DNA of 64,000 nucleotides from Oegoconia quadripuncta. Lineage: Eukaryota; Arthropoda; Insecta; Lepidoptera; Autostichidae. The notes under the pieces are model-generated. The model made no database searches, had not been told where the DNA came from, and saw only the letters and a program-made list of their open reading frames with translations. How positions within the stretch are numbered: the first letter of the stretch is position 1; each line of letters begins with the position of its first letter. Location: assembly GCA_949316235.1 (NCBI GenBank), contig OX438742.1, forward strand, positions 31,254,853 through 31,318,852, read 5' to 3'. Shown piece by piece: positions 13,501 to 23,420 of the stretch. The position numbers and the translations under genes are program-made.

Positions 13501-13737
13501 CTCTCTATTAAGGGTTTAAACGGGGTATTCTCGCTCCAGAGGTTTGTCAACAACCTTGTTAAATCGCAAATAGTAGCGGTAAATAATATAAAATACAGTC
13601 TATATATACGCATAGGTACATTAAATAAATTAATTGACATCAGTGTTGTTATTTCGGTTCAGCCTAATCTACATACGTCAGTAGCATCACACCCATCTTG
13701 AATGCGCAACAAAGATTATCAATGATTTAGGTATTAC
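10566..13737. other. AT-rich non-coding stretch
   Basis: No supported gene. An imperfect hairpin lies at about 12531-12582. A short ATG-plus-donor sequence on the minus strand at 13257-13284 is discussed as a finding. The GC-richer patch at 13140-13190 shows no motif I recognise. Confidence 0.4.
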
Positions 13738-13922
13738 ATCCATCTTATCTAAATCTACCGCCAAACAGCAATGTTAATAGCATTGTTGTTGTCAGAGATA
13801 TTAGCCAGTCCCCCAAATGTGTTGGGGTTGTAAGATAGCCAGTCCACCTTCGACCTCATGTTCACTTAACATCAGGTGTGATTGAGGTGAAGTACCAACC
13901 CGTTGTGCATAAAAAAAATCAG
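13738..13922 (+). mobile_element. 3' part of a lepidopteran SINE (family 2)
   Basis: The sequence from CCATCTTATCTAAATCT, through ACTTAACATCAGGTG, to GTTGTGCATAAAAAA matches the body and A-rich tail of the SINE at 48416-48735. The tRNA-like head is missing, so this is a 5'-truncated copy. Confidence 0.6.
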
Positions 13923-14570
13923 AAATATGTACACCTATGCAATGAATACCACGTTTTGTGTAATCAAGCTTTGGTGGTGTCTTAGAAAACATGGAAAATC
14001 AGTGTAAAGAAACAGCAATGAGCACTTTGTGATCCATAATTTAAATAACTAAAAATAGGCAGCGTTTGCTACGTGCCGTGCCTACTGTACCTAATCAACG
14101 TAAGTACCTACCCACTTTATTACCCCACTGAAGAGATGTGGAACACTCAATTCAGATATTTGTGGCAAAACGGCTATAATGCCGAATCTCAGCAAATTGT
14201 GCAAGTATAGTACAGTCAAATCAAAAATAAGTAACTAGGGATACACCACAAAGTTCATAATAATTTGTTAAAATGTTTAATGTACATTGACCGTACAGCT
14301 ATGCAGGCGAAAATAGCCAAAATCAGATAGTTATATCCAAAGCTTGATGTCTTAAGGTATCGTGCCGTGGGTAGGTATATGTAAATATATTTTTAAGTTT
14401 AAAGAGTACAGTGGGTACACGGGTAAACAGGAATTACCCCCTACACCCACCGGTGGGTGAAGCCAGTGGATGCACGGGTCGCGGGGTTAATATTCTAACC
14501 AGCTTGTTCGCCTGCCAGACTTATTTCATTATTAAATAATGAAACATTATTGTGCCTTTTTGTAATATTA

Positions 14571-15846
14571 GGTCTTTACCTAAAAAATTGCCGTTTTGTA
14601 TGAAAAAATTTAAACGAATTTTTTTCATGTATTTTTTATTTGTGTTTTATCGAAGTAATCACCCATGCAATCAATGCATCTTTGCCAACGCAGTGGCAGT
14701 TTATTGATGCCCTTCTTAAAGAAATCAGCTGGACGGGAGGCAACAAATTCTTCAAAGGCATTTTGTACTACCTCTCGGGTATTGAATTTTTTCCTGCCAA
14801 GAAGTTATCCAAATTCTGGAAAAAGTAGTCTGTAGGCGCAAGGTCTGGTGAGTAGGGCGGATGACGGAGAGCTTCCAACCCCAGTTCTTGCAACTTGGAG
14901 ACCGTCTGCTGTGCAGTATGAGGTCGCGTGTTGTCGTGCAGGAGCAGCGGTGAGGAGCGATTGACCAATGCTGGTTGGAGATGTGCCAGCTTCTCCATCA
15001 TTGTGTTCAGTTCTTCACAGTACACATCTGCAGTAATGCTCATCCCGTTTGGTAAGAAGCTGTGATGAATCACACCGGCGCGGCGCTAGACCACCAAACA
15101 GTGACCATCACTTTTCTAGGGGTAAGTTTTCGTTTAGGGCATTGTTTAGGTGCTGAACCAGGATCCAACCAACTTGCTGAGCGCTTGCGGTTATCAAACA
15201 GAATCCATTTTTCATCGCAGGTAACAATGCGGTTCAAAATTCCTTAATTTGTGTGTCTGTTGAGCAGTGCAAGGCATGTCTCGACGCGTACCTACTTCGC
15301 GCTGGCGATCATTGAGTTCGTGGGGCACCCATTTGTCAAGCTTTTTTACCTTGCCAATTTGACGCAAATGGACCAATATTGTTTTCACGCTAACGTCGAA
15401 AGCTGCTTATTCAGCCGTAGATTGTGTATCATCAGCTTCCACAATCGCCTTTAATTCGTCATTGTCGACCAAAGTCTTCGGACAACCGCGAGGTTCATTT
15501 TTCAGGTCGAAATTCCCAGAACGGAAGCGAGCAAACTAATAACAGGTGGTGCGTTGGTTTGTAGTGTTAGCTCCGTAAACGTCGTTGATGTTGCGTGCCG
15601 CTTGTGCCGCGTTGCTGCCACGACGGTACTTATATTCCATTTTACTCGAATTTTTAACGTATCCATGATGACGATAAAGATTGAAATGCGATGAAAATGT
15701 AACTAATCAAATCAATAAACAAATGACAAAAGAATTCCATGTTTTTAAAATAAAATTAATTTGAAATTAGAATTCTTAGCCAAACAAAAATTATTTTGAT
15801 TAGAAATTGCCAGTACTGCAGAACGGCAATTTCATAGGTAAAGACC
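14571..15846 (-). mobile_element. Mariner element, copy 1 (inactive)
   Basis: Inverted ends GGTCTTTACC at 14571 and GGTAAAGACC ending at 15846, each flanked by TA as expected for Tc1/mariner elements, with AATTGCCGTT further in on both sides. The minus-strand transposase (about 14640-15668) is closely similar to copy 2 at 39.2-40.5 kb. It is broken by small indels, including an extra CTAC in GCGTACCTACTTCGCG and a duplicated GCG near 15080. The motif around the third Asp (YSPDLAPTDYFF) and the C-terminus are still readable. It is a pseudogene unless both indels are assembly errors. Confidence 0.85.
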
Positions 15847-16005
15847 TATTATAAAATCCTGTTTTTAACTATGTGCATAATATTTTTGGTGAACTTGCAA
15901 GATTTCTATTGCTTTTTTATTATTTTTGTTAATATAACCTCAAAAGTCAGTGTTGCTAGTTTTTTGGGTGGGAAATTACCTTAATGTAGTGGTAATTCAT
16001 AAAGC

Positions 16006-16260
16006 CGGGATTACACATGCCTGTAGATGGCTCACTTGCGTGCCAGCTACGGGCACGTTACTGCTACTTCTAACTTGCATGCCCGTAGATTGTAAATTGC
16101 ACAACAGTTGATTTTTGTGCAAGTAGCAGGCATGCAAGTTGAGGTTGAGGGAGTAATCGAGGGGGGCAGAAACACTGGCATGTGTGAACGTAGGCGACAG
16201 TTACGGGCATGCCAGTAGATGGCGTTGCCAAAAGTTTGGTTATTTTAATAATTTATCGCA
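16006..16260. mobile_element. Probable MITE with internal palindromes
   Basis: GGGATTACACATGCC near 16010 and GGCATGTGTGAACG near 16179 are imperfect inverted ends, and the interior repeats GCATGCCCGTAG and GGCATGCAAGTT in both orientations. No coding capacity. The exact ends are uncertain. Confidence 0.4.
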
Positions 16261-16370
16261 TTGGGGAAAGGCAAAGGCACTAAGCCATGTCTGATATAAT
16301 TCATAGTTTTATAATACAGCTTCAGTGATGTTTGAGGTGTAATAATGATGTGATATTGTGCGTACTTACT

Positions 16371-16439
16371 ACTTTGGGAATTGTGTTTAGAACATGAAAT
16401 GGTCTGTCCATTTCATGTTCTAAACACAATTCCCAAAGT
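16371..16439. repeat. Perfect 32-bp inverted repeat with 5-nt loop
   Basis: The arms at 16371-16402 and 16408-16439 are exact reverse complements (outer end ACTTTGGGAATTG) around the loop TCTGT. No other feature of a transposon is seen here. Confidence 0.9.
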
Positions 16440-16929
16440 TGTTTTATTACGAAGTCATTTCAAGTGGCTCGTGAAGAACTTGTCTGCCACGATTTCTATT
16501 GGAAACTCCAGGTTATGCCAAAATTGTTTTAAAAACTCAAAAGCAGCTTAGAATGTGATACACAAGAAAGTGTCGAAGAAAGATAAAAATATATCAGACT
16601 TGGCTGTATGAATGATTGAAACTGTTTTGAAATTGTTAGTAAGACTAGTAAGTAATAACTATTAGTAAACAATATAAAATTAATATTGGAAATTATGGCT
16701 CAGTTTCTTTCTTTGCCTTTCTCGAATGGGATAAATCAAAACAATAACAACAACAACTTCATTATTTTAGGCCTTATTTATTTGTTTATATAAAAAATAT
16801 TTTGTTTTTATCTGTATGTGAAAATCTCTAGTTCCGTTTTCATAAATTTGTTTGTTTTATTTGTTAATTTGTGTTCCAGCCTTAACGGTTGTGATTAAAT
16901 AACACAATTAATTTGGATATAAATTTCAG

Positions 16930-17112
16930 ATTTCCTGATGACCCTGAGTTACGTCCTATGTGGATTGCAGCCACTAAAAGGATCAATTGGGTTCCAAAAC
17001 GTGGTTCATGAATATGTAGTGAACACTTTGATGGACAACTTTTAAGGAAGAAAAGGAAAAGAATGTACTGCCGCGTTTTGTTTTGAGTTGGTGGACACCT
17101 AAAAATCACCAC
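16930..17112 (+). pseudogene. Degraded THAP-domain exon
   Basis: After an acceptor-like atataaatttcag the frame reads FPDDPELRPMWIAATKRINW, then VPKRGS, an in-frame TGA, then ICSEHFDGQLL. This is the second half of a THAP zinc-binding domain, with the Trp after the FPxD motif and the C-x2-H pair in ICSEHF. The first cysteine pair should be in a preceding exon, which I did not find. THAP domains occur in P-element-like transposases and in host proteins derived from them; the stop codon and missing partners point to a dead P-like transposon or pseudogene. Confidence 0.6.
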
Positions 17113-17384
17113 TTATCGACAAACTATCATGGTTGTTTTTTTTTCGGCAGTTTAAATCATTTACAATTTTGCTGTACAAATGAACACAGAATAACTTTAA
17201 GCATGGATAGCGTGTAGCGTGAAAATGTATTTGTCTCTCACAAATAAATATTTTTGATTTGTTGATTTTAATTCATTTTATATAGTAAGTTGATTTTAAT
17301 TGCCCTAACCTTACCTTACTTTACAATACCTTACTATATCCTACCTTACCTCATAATTCTTCAGTCTTTCAGTCTTTCCTGAAT

Positions 17385-17525
17385 CTTACAACCTTGGGAT
17401 CTTCAAGAGCAGAGTGAATAGGCATTTACTAGGATCGCGTGCTGCATCTTCGACCGCATCGTCACTTTCCATCAGGTGGGATTGTGGTCAAACGCGAATC
17501 CAGTCAAACATAAACAAAAAGAAAA
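17385..17525 (+). mobile_element. LINE 3' end fragment
   Basis: The frame reads LGIFKSRVNRHLLGS, the usual C-terminal end of a non-LTR retrotransposon ORF2, followed by TCGTCACTTTCCATCAGGTG and an A-rich tail. The same tail occurs at 19040-19166 and, inverted, near 60830-60900, so the family is repeated in this window. Confidence 0.6.
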
Positions 17526-17549
17526 TTACATACCTAAAGAGGTTGGTAC

Positions 17550-17846
17550 GTACAGTGGCTTACAGCTCTAAGTAATATCGGCCTGTAATAATATGTAATA
17601 TCTTCACTTGTATAGTTAAAAGGGGATGCCGCTATTTAAAGCGTGTATCTACATCCCTTTCTAACTATACTCTAGCAAAGCAACCCCAGAGCATCGTTCT
17701 GTATCCAGGCGCAAAAAATAATATAGCAATTCTTATGACATTTACTAAGATATAGCAAAATCCTGAAATTACTTTGAAATTGCAATATCATAGTAAATGT
17801 ATGTGCATTTTTGTGCCTGGATACTTTTAGCTGCAAGCCACTGTAC
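17550..17846. mobile_element. MITE with nested inverted repeats
   Basis: Outer ends GTACAGTGGCTTACAGCT (17550-17567) and AGCTGCAAGCCACTGTAC (17829-17846) match as inverted repeats at 17 of 18 positions. A second pair inside, GTATCCAGGC near 17710 and GCCTGGATAC near 17815, suggests one MITE inserted in another. Non-coding. Confidence 0.6.
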
Positions 17847-18431
17847 ATACCACGGGTTAGCTAAACAGTTATTGTGGTCGGTATAATGAAGCTATAGCTA
17901 CTAGCTCCTAGCTGTACCTTCTAGCCGTATAACGCAATTCAAAGAACTGGAATTGTTGCGAAGTGACGGCTGTTCTATTTTCATACCAAAAGTATGGAAA
18001 TGAGGCGCGTCAGTTTCATGTCATTCAGTATATTTAAAACACTTAAAAGTACTTCGCCTTATATCCATACGTAATGCACTCTTTGTGTGCGGTGACGCGC
18101 CATTTGGAGACAATAACTAATTTTTACATTTGGATTCAAAATTTCGGGGTAAATTTTCCTCACTGTGGTAACCCGAAATTTTTGATGTACTTTTTTTTCT
18201 GTCCCTTTCACCGGCACGTTTGCTAGCAGTCTGTACTATTCTCTGTCTACGGCCTATACTCCCACCCACAGAGAAAAAAAATATTTTCGCAAATACAGAC
18301 TAAATATCATAGCTAACATGACATGGCGCACATTATTGGATGCGGAATTTAATAGAGAACAAGTCCAAACACAGTCCAAAGGAATTGGAACTCTATAATC
18401 ATTACAATTGAGAGTTGAAAGTCGGGTGTAC

Positions 18432-18499
18432 CGCCGACACCGATCGGTGTTCGCGAGTGTTGAAGATAAAAGTATTTTGGACACCGATCGGTGTCGGCG
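18432..18499. repeat. Inverted pair of 14-nt palindromes
   Basis: CGCCGACACCGATCGGTGT at 18432-18450 and its exact reverse complement at 18481-18499. Each copy contains the perfect palindrome ACACCGATCGGTGT. The 30-nt spacer is unrelated to the arms. Confidence 0.85.
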
Positions 18500-18837
18500 T
18501 CCGCCTACAGGTAAGAGTAACCCCTCGAGTTTTTTGCTTATTCTTCTCAGGGGGAAATTGCATTTTGAACATGCAATAGCTTAGAAAATATAAAACTATT
18601 TTAAATGTACCCTGTGTGACTTTTTGACTTTGACTCGAAAGAACTTCATAACAATGTTTTTTTAAGCAGGAGGTCTGGTGAACCTAGAAATTTTACTAGT
18701 AGGTAAGTATTACTTTATGTACTTAATACTATCTAATGAGAATTAAATATAATTATCAATTTCTAAACCAGAGGTAGATTTGCTTAAATACTATAAAATG
18801 TGATAATGTTTTCTAAAAATGTGACTATATTGATTTG

Positions 18838-19016
18838 TGGCTCAATGTAAACTATGGGTTTACGATTCGGAGGTCGCGGGTTCGATCTCCAGCGGGGTAC
18901 ATGTTTAAGTACTCGGTTTGGTTGGTGGTAGGGCATTTTAAATGTCCGCCTGGGTATATTGATTAGTTATGTAGTAAGTTCTATCAAAAACACGACGCCT
19001 ACAATAGAACTGTACA
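18838..19016 (+). mobile_element. SINE family 2, head and body
   Basis: The B-box-containing head GGTCGCGGGTTCGATCTCC and the body GGTTTGGTTGGTGGTAGGGC match the copy at 48416-48735. The usual tail is replaced by the LINE tail that follows, so this copy is truncated or interrupted. Confidence 0.65.
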
Positions 19017-19166
19017 ATCCATCATCATAGGCCGAACACCCGCTCGTCTTTTCAGGTGTATCAAGTTTAAATGCTCACATTTCCATCTCCGACCACATCG
19101 TCACTTTCCATCAGGTGAGATTGTGATCAAACGCGAATCCTGTCAATCATAAAAAAAAAAAAAAAA
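19017..19166 (+). mobile_element. LINE 3' end fragment with poly(A)
   Basis: The stretch CATCGTCACTTTCCATCAGG, AACGCGAATCCTGTCAATCAT and a run of A repeat the tail at 17385-17525. Its direct junction with the SINE body at about 19017 may reflect a nested insertion. Confidence 0.6.
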
Positions 19167-19559
19167 TTAACACCTAGGATTCTACAATCACCACACTAAA
19201 GTAAAGAACGAGGAAGGCTATGGAACATAGACCGAATTTATAACAAATAATTCGAGGCGAAGAATAGTTTTTGAGACCTGAGGCAAATGTTGACTGGGCT
19301 GACTGTAACTGAGAGATCAATAAAACCACGCATGGCAAAGAAGGCTTAACTGAGAGATTCATAATGCTGAGGGCTAAAATTTTTAATGAGTACACCTACG
19401 CTACGCTTTCGCTTTTCTCACTCTTTGTTCCTTGTAATTTTGAGCGGTCTGTATGTCATAGTCATTTTACTCGCAGACTATATTATTAGCAGAAATTAGG
19501 ATAGAGTTTACACAGGTAGTTCTGACGCCTACAAAGTTATAAAAAAAATTTGAAACATT

Positions 19560-20080
19560 AATTTTTCAAGGTTTAGGGTATTTTATGATGTTATAATATA
19601 AGCTATTGTAGACAAACCTAGCAGGGTATCATTGAATAAATCATTCAAAAATATTTGATTATGTGGTCGACGAGCTAATCCTACGGGGTGCATTTGTAAT
19701 CGTGTACTTCCCATTAACTGGCGACGCCATTCTTGATTACGAACAACTTTCTTCAAGAAACCATAGTCGAATTCAACCAATTTTACAACCCATACGAAGT
19801 AATCCATTCTGAAACCGCCTTTAGTATGAAAGTCCAAAAATTTTCGGCTGGTGACTCCAATCCTGATTATGAACAACTTTCTACTAGGAGCCATTGCCAA
19901 ATTCAGTCGAACATGTTGGACTTCCATACTAAAAGTGGTTTTAGAATGGTTTACTTTATATGGGTAATCGAAAATTGGTTGATCGAATTCGACTAGTTCC
20001 TTTAGGAAAGTTGTACGTAATGAGCGGTGCAGTCACCAGTAATCAGGAATTAAACGAATTGCATTTCACCCTGTATAATT
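19560..20080. repeat. Internally repeated non-coding element
   Basis: A unit starting CTGGCGACGCCATTCTTGAT at 19718 recurs diverged at 19848 (CTGGTGACTCCAATCCTGAT) and inverted at about 20031-20050 (GTCACCAGTAATCAGG). Each has the sequence GAACAACTTTCT or its complement next to it. Open frames across it are by-products of the repetition. Probably a MITE or satellite-like fragment; ends not defined. Confidence 0.45.
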
Positions 20081-20309
20081 TCGAAAATTGTAAAAGTATT
20101 AACAATAGAGGCATATGTGGAACCCTAATTTATTAGTCCCTATCCATTGAACGCGTTATTGTGTAGGTCCAAATATTCCAAATAACAATCTTGTGTATGT
20201 ACCTACTTATTTAATTACAGATGTCAATGAAAACTTATAGCTAAAAACAAAAATTAAACCTAAATAAATTAGGTATACTGATTACTTATATTATTAAAAA
20301 TATTTATAA

Positions 20310-20935
20310 ATAAAAAATTCGTCCCAGACGTTGCACGGCCGGATGGTCCCGAGTAGGCAGGCGGCATTGCCTCGTTGAATAGCAAAGCTCACCCTTTGCG
20401 CTAAATAGAGACCAGCCTTCGGATCGTGCGAGGCTTCGACAAAACGCTCTGATAATTAACGGAATAGGCTATGAGCGCCGGCTCTAGGGTCTCTACCCCA
20501 AACGGCGCAAAAATGTAATCTCCACTTAGGCAGACATACTTGCGTCATCTGAGGTTTTCCTCTGATGCGGTTGCGCAACCGACTACATGTGACGTCCCTG
20601 GAAGACGAGACGGAGTAAGTTTCTCTATACATGTCGCATCCCGAACGAGAACGAGGGTCATCATGCCGTCCTGCTGGGGTGCCTGCAAATGCGAAGGCCC
20701 GCGGATAACATCATTGCGTTCCGCGTGCCGCGGAATACGAGCGGCGCTTCTGCAGCAAGAAAGGCCGTGGTCCTCTAACTGATCCATAGCATGGCCGCAG
20801 CGGCACTGATAAGGCATGTTCAAAGTAGGGCCGTGGCAATTCTGAAAGTAGTTCGATCAAGCAAAGTGTCAATGTTGCAGGCCTGCAGCCATAGCCCCGA
20901 CTCCCATTTGCCAACAGCCAGGAGATGAGCACGCT
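20310..20935 (-). pseudogene. Retroelement ORF C-terminal remnant (HxCxCG...HGLSC type)
   Basis: The minus strand encodes NMPYQCRCGHAMDQLEDHGL, then SCCRSAARIPRHAERNDVIR, a Cys/His module familiar from the C-terminal region of a class of animal non-LTR retroelement proteins. In shifted frames it continues as CDMYRETYSVSSSRDVTCS and then QRVSFAIQRGNAACLLGT, the usual end of that protein. Upstream, LLDRTTFRIATALL fits the preceding region. At least two frameshifts are needed, so it is a pseudogene. The GC content is clearly higher than the surroundings, in line with an inserted element. Confidence 0.65.
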
Positions 20936-22130
20936 CACAGGATTAGTTAACGTTTCTAAGAGCTTGTGCCATACTAATTTGCAGACCGGTCCATTCTATA
21001 ACCTTTGCGAGCTAAGGGTTGTTGGGGCTTCATCGTTCGGGCACACCATTGACCAAGCAATCTCGGCTTCCATGCTGTTCGAAATTGTGGAAATATTTTC
21101 CAAAGAAGGTGCAAGAATTTTAAAAATAAGAGTGAGGTGTTATCTACAGATGATAGAAAAGCCGGAACGGAGATACTTGAAATATTGCGAATACCCAGGC
21201 CTCAAAACCTGATAAGAAGTGACGCCTGAGTCCAGGCAGAAGCGGTGAAATTTATATTATTGCTCGTGCTGACTGTATTTTTTAGTAAAGTTGGTCAAGG
21301 AGGTCCGGGTGTTTCCACAAATGACAGCAACGTAGAAAATACGTGAATTGAGGAACGAACAGACAGAAGCGCATGATGCAGAAAGCGATGAGGCTCTGAC
21401 ACAGCTGGGAAAAATAGAATTTAGTCTTTTACAAATACCGGAAAAGATTGATCAAAAATTGGGGACCCAAGTAGTGGAAGTGTGGTTTTATTAACTATTG
21501 TTATATTAGGAGGTATGCTATTGAAGCTGGAAATTATTAATTTTTATTCGGACTTGTAATCCGGAATAAAAAGCTCACATTTATTATAGTTGAGTTGTAG
21601 CCGCTCTTTTGTTAGCTATAGCCGCGCTAGTGTTTTGCGCGCGCGCGGCGTCGGGTTTTAAGTGCACCCACCGTTTGTAAACATCTGGTAAAAAACTTAA
21701 CTATTTATACACGCTTATTCTATACATTTACAACTGGTGTAGGTGGAATGTTATGAAGACCTTTCACGTAAAGACGTGAGCTGCGTGCATTACAGATTAC
21801 ATCTCTATTTCCTGTGTTAATTGTCAATTCAGCAACGCACGTAGTTTGCACGTAGTCTCTATACATGCTACTATCTTAATAGACATCATGACTAGACCCC
21901 GTTATCTACGTAACAGATTGGTGGCAAAAGGTCGTTAGTGATGTAATGGATCATGATTGATGCATGACCCATCATTTGTTATTTAAATAAAACATTCCTA
22001 CCATCTGATGAAAACATTGATTGTTTACGTAAAATTTAAAACGAATGCTATATTTTTCAGGCTCAAATTAGAAAGTAAAGCTGACCAATTTATTTCAGAT
22101 AACTTTACTGCCCCAGATAATAGATGCCCC
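20936..22130. other. Non-coding stretch without recognisable gene
   Basis: No splice-supported exon or domain was recognised. A GC-rich spot (GCGCGCGCGGCG at about 21637) has no associated feature. An open frame at 20925-21212 partly overlaps the retroelement remnant and has no recognised motif. Confidence 0.3.
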
Positions 22131-22525
22131 AGCTGCAGCATCAGGTCAGGTCATGGTACTTACATATTGTTGAAGGAACTCAATGAGTTCAAACTCGACA
22201 TACCTCCAATAGCCGTTGAAAAGTTATGTATCGGATTTCCTAGCTGCAGCATCAGGGTTAGGTCTCGGTACTGGTGAAAAAACGCAGTAAAATACGTGCC
22301 TACTATTAGCCGTTGAGGAGTTCCCTTATGAGTCACCTGTTTTAGCTGCAGCATCAGATCTAGTATACGACGAATTATTGTTGAAGAATCTCAGTAAAAT
22401 AAGTTCAAACTCGACATGCTTACCAATAGCCGTTGAGGAGTTCTCTTATGTATCGGGTGTCCTATCTAAGCTCGTGGTACTTACAAAGAAAGTCGTTAAT
22501 AGCCGTTGAGGAGTTCCCATTGAAA
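22131..22525 (+). repeat. Degenerate minisatellite, unit ~100 bp
   Basis: Two motifs alternate: AGCTGCAGCATCAG at 22131, 22242 and 22344, and AGCCGTTGAGGAGTTC (first copy GTTGAAAAG) at 22211, 22308, 22428 and 22501. The linking sequence AAACTCGACAT is also repeated. Spacing varies from 73 to 120 bases, so this is a decayed tandem array. Such internal arrays occur in some Helitrons, but no Helitron ends were identified. Confidence 0.7.
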
Positions 22526-22769
22526 TAATTCACTTATTGCCAGATAACAAGATCCAGAGGTTAATGTTAATCTGATGTGCTTAGATAAAGTACTTATTAA
22601 GTTATGCTTTTTTTTATTTTCTTTCTCTTGTTTTTTTTGTATCTAAATTCAAACTATACCATAATCAAATTCCTTTATCCTTTCGGCGGCAACAACGATT
22701 AATTCTTCTCTTTTTTACATTAAAAATTATTCTCCTCTTTTTCTTGTTTTCTCTACATGCCTTTACGGC

Positions 22770-22798
22770 TTTTGGCGGGATCAGAGATCCCGCCAAAA
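22770..22798. repeat. 13-bp inverted repeat with 3-nt loop
   Basis: TTTTGGCGGGATC and GATCCCGCCAAAA flank AGA. It lies 530 bases upstream of the alpha-SNAP start codon. It could be a transposon terminal hairpin, but no CTRR end was seen after it. Confidence 0.7.
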
Positions 22799-23328
22799 AG
22801 CGAGTGTAGCAAAGCAAAAGTAGCGAGTGAAGTAGCATTTTTGTTTATAATTCTTACAATTTGTGCATTCTGATTTTTGAATTATAATGGCAGAATATTG
22901 TGCAGCATACGTTAGTAATGGTGTACAAGTGAAGGGAAGTGTAAAGTGCGTCACAAGGGTCACAAGAAGCCGCCAAAATCTTTTGTAAAGCATTCTGCCA
23001 CTTTACTGAAGAATGACTTGATCGTGACTAGACTCTGTATACGCCAAGTATACGACGAATTACTTGTTTTGACTGAGACTGACTTATAAACTGAAGAAAT
23101 AAGACATGGCTGTATGGCTTAGATCCCTTTGCCTTCTCCGAGAGCAGTGAATAATAAACAGTGCCTTTACGTAATTCTTTATTCCGTTTTGGCAACACCA
23201 AATCAATCGATGACAGCAGCCGTAACGTGCGGATGGAATGAATTTCTGTGTTGGTGACGACATTTTGTGACAATTGATTCGGAAATCTCATTTTTTCTTT
23301 AGCGTTTAGTGAAAATTAAACCCCAATT

Positions 23329-23420
23329 ATGGCAGACAATGAGCAAAAAGCTATGCAGTTGATGGCTGAAGCCGAGAAGAAGTTGAGTTCGTCGAAGAGT
23401 TTCCTTGGATCACTTTTTGG
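23329..23420 (+). CDS. alphaSnap: alpha-SNAP exon 1 (start codon)
   Basis: Thirty codons plus two bases, from ATG at 23329 to the donor gtgagg at 23421. It encodes [19 protein letters not shown] and the start of the membrane loop. The ATG is the first in a favourable context (CCAATTATGG) and aligns with the known family start. The 5' UTR start is not determined. Confidence 0.95.

Noticed and set aside
18254..18484. 76-codon minus-strand frame
   Set aside because: It covers the palindrome pair and has no splice support or recognisable motif.
19583..19996. Overlapping open frames of 114 and 87 codons on opposite strands
   Set aside because: They arise from direct and inverted copies of the same non-coding repeat unit.
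20540..20782. Plus-strand frame in the GC-rich patch
   Set aside because: It is the antisense of the retroelement C-terminal remnant on the minus strand.
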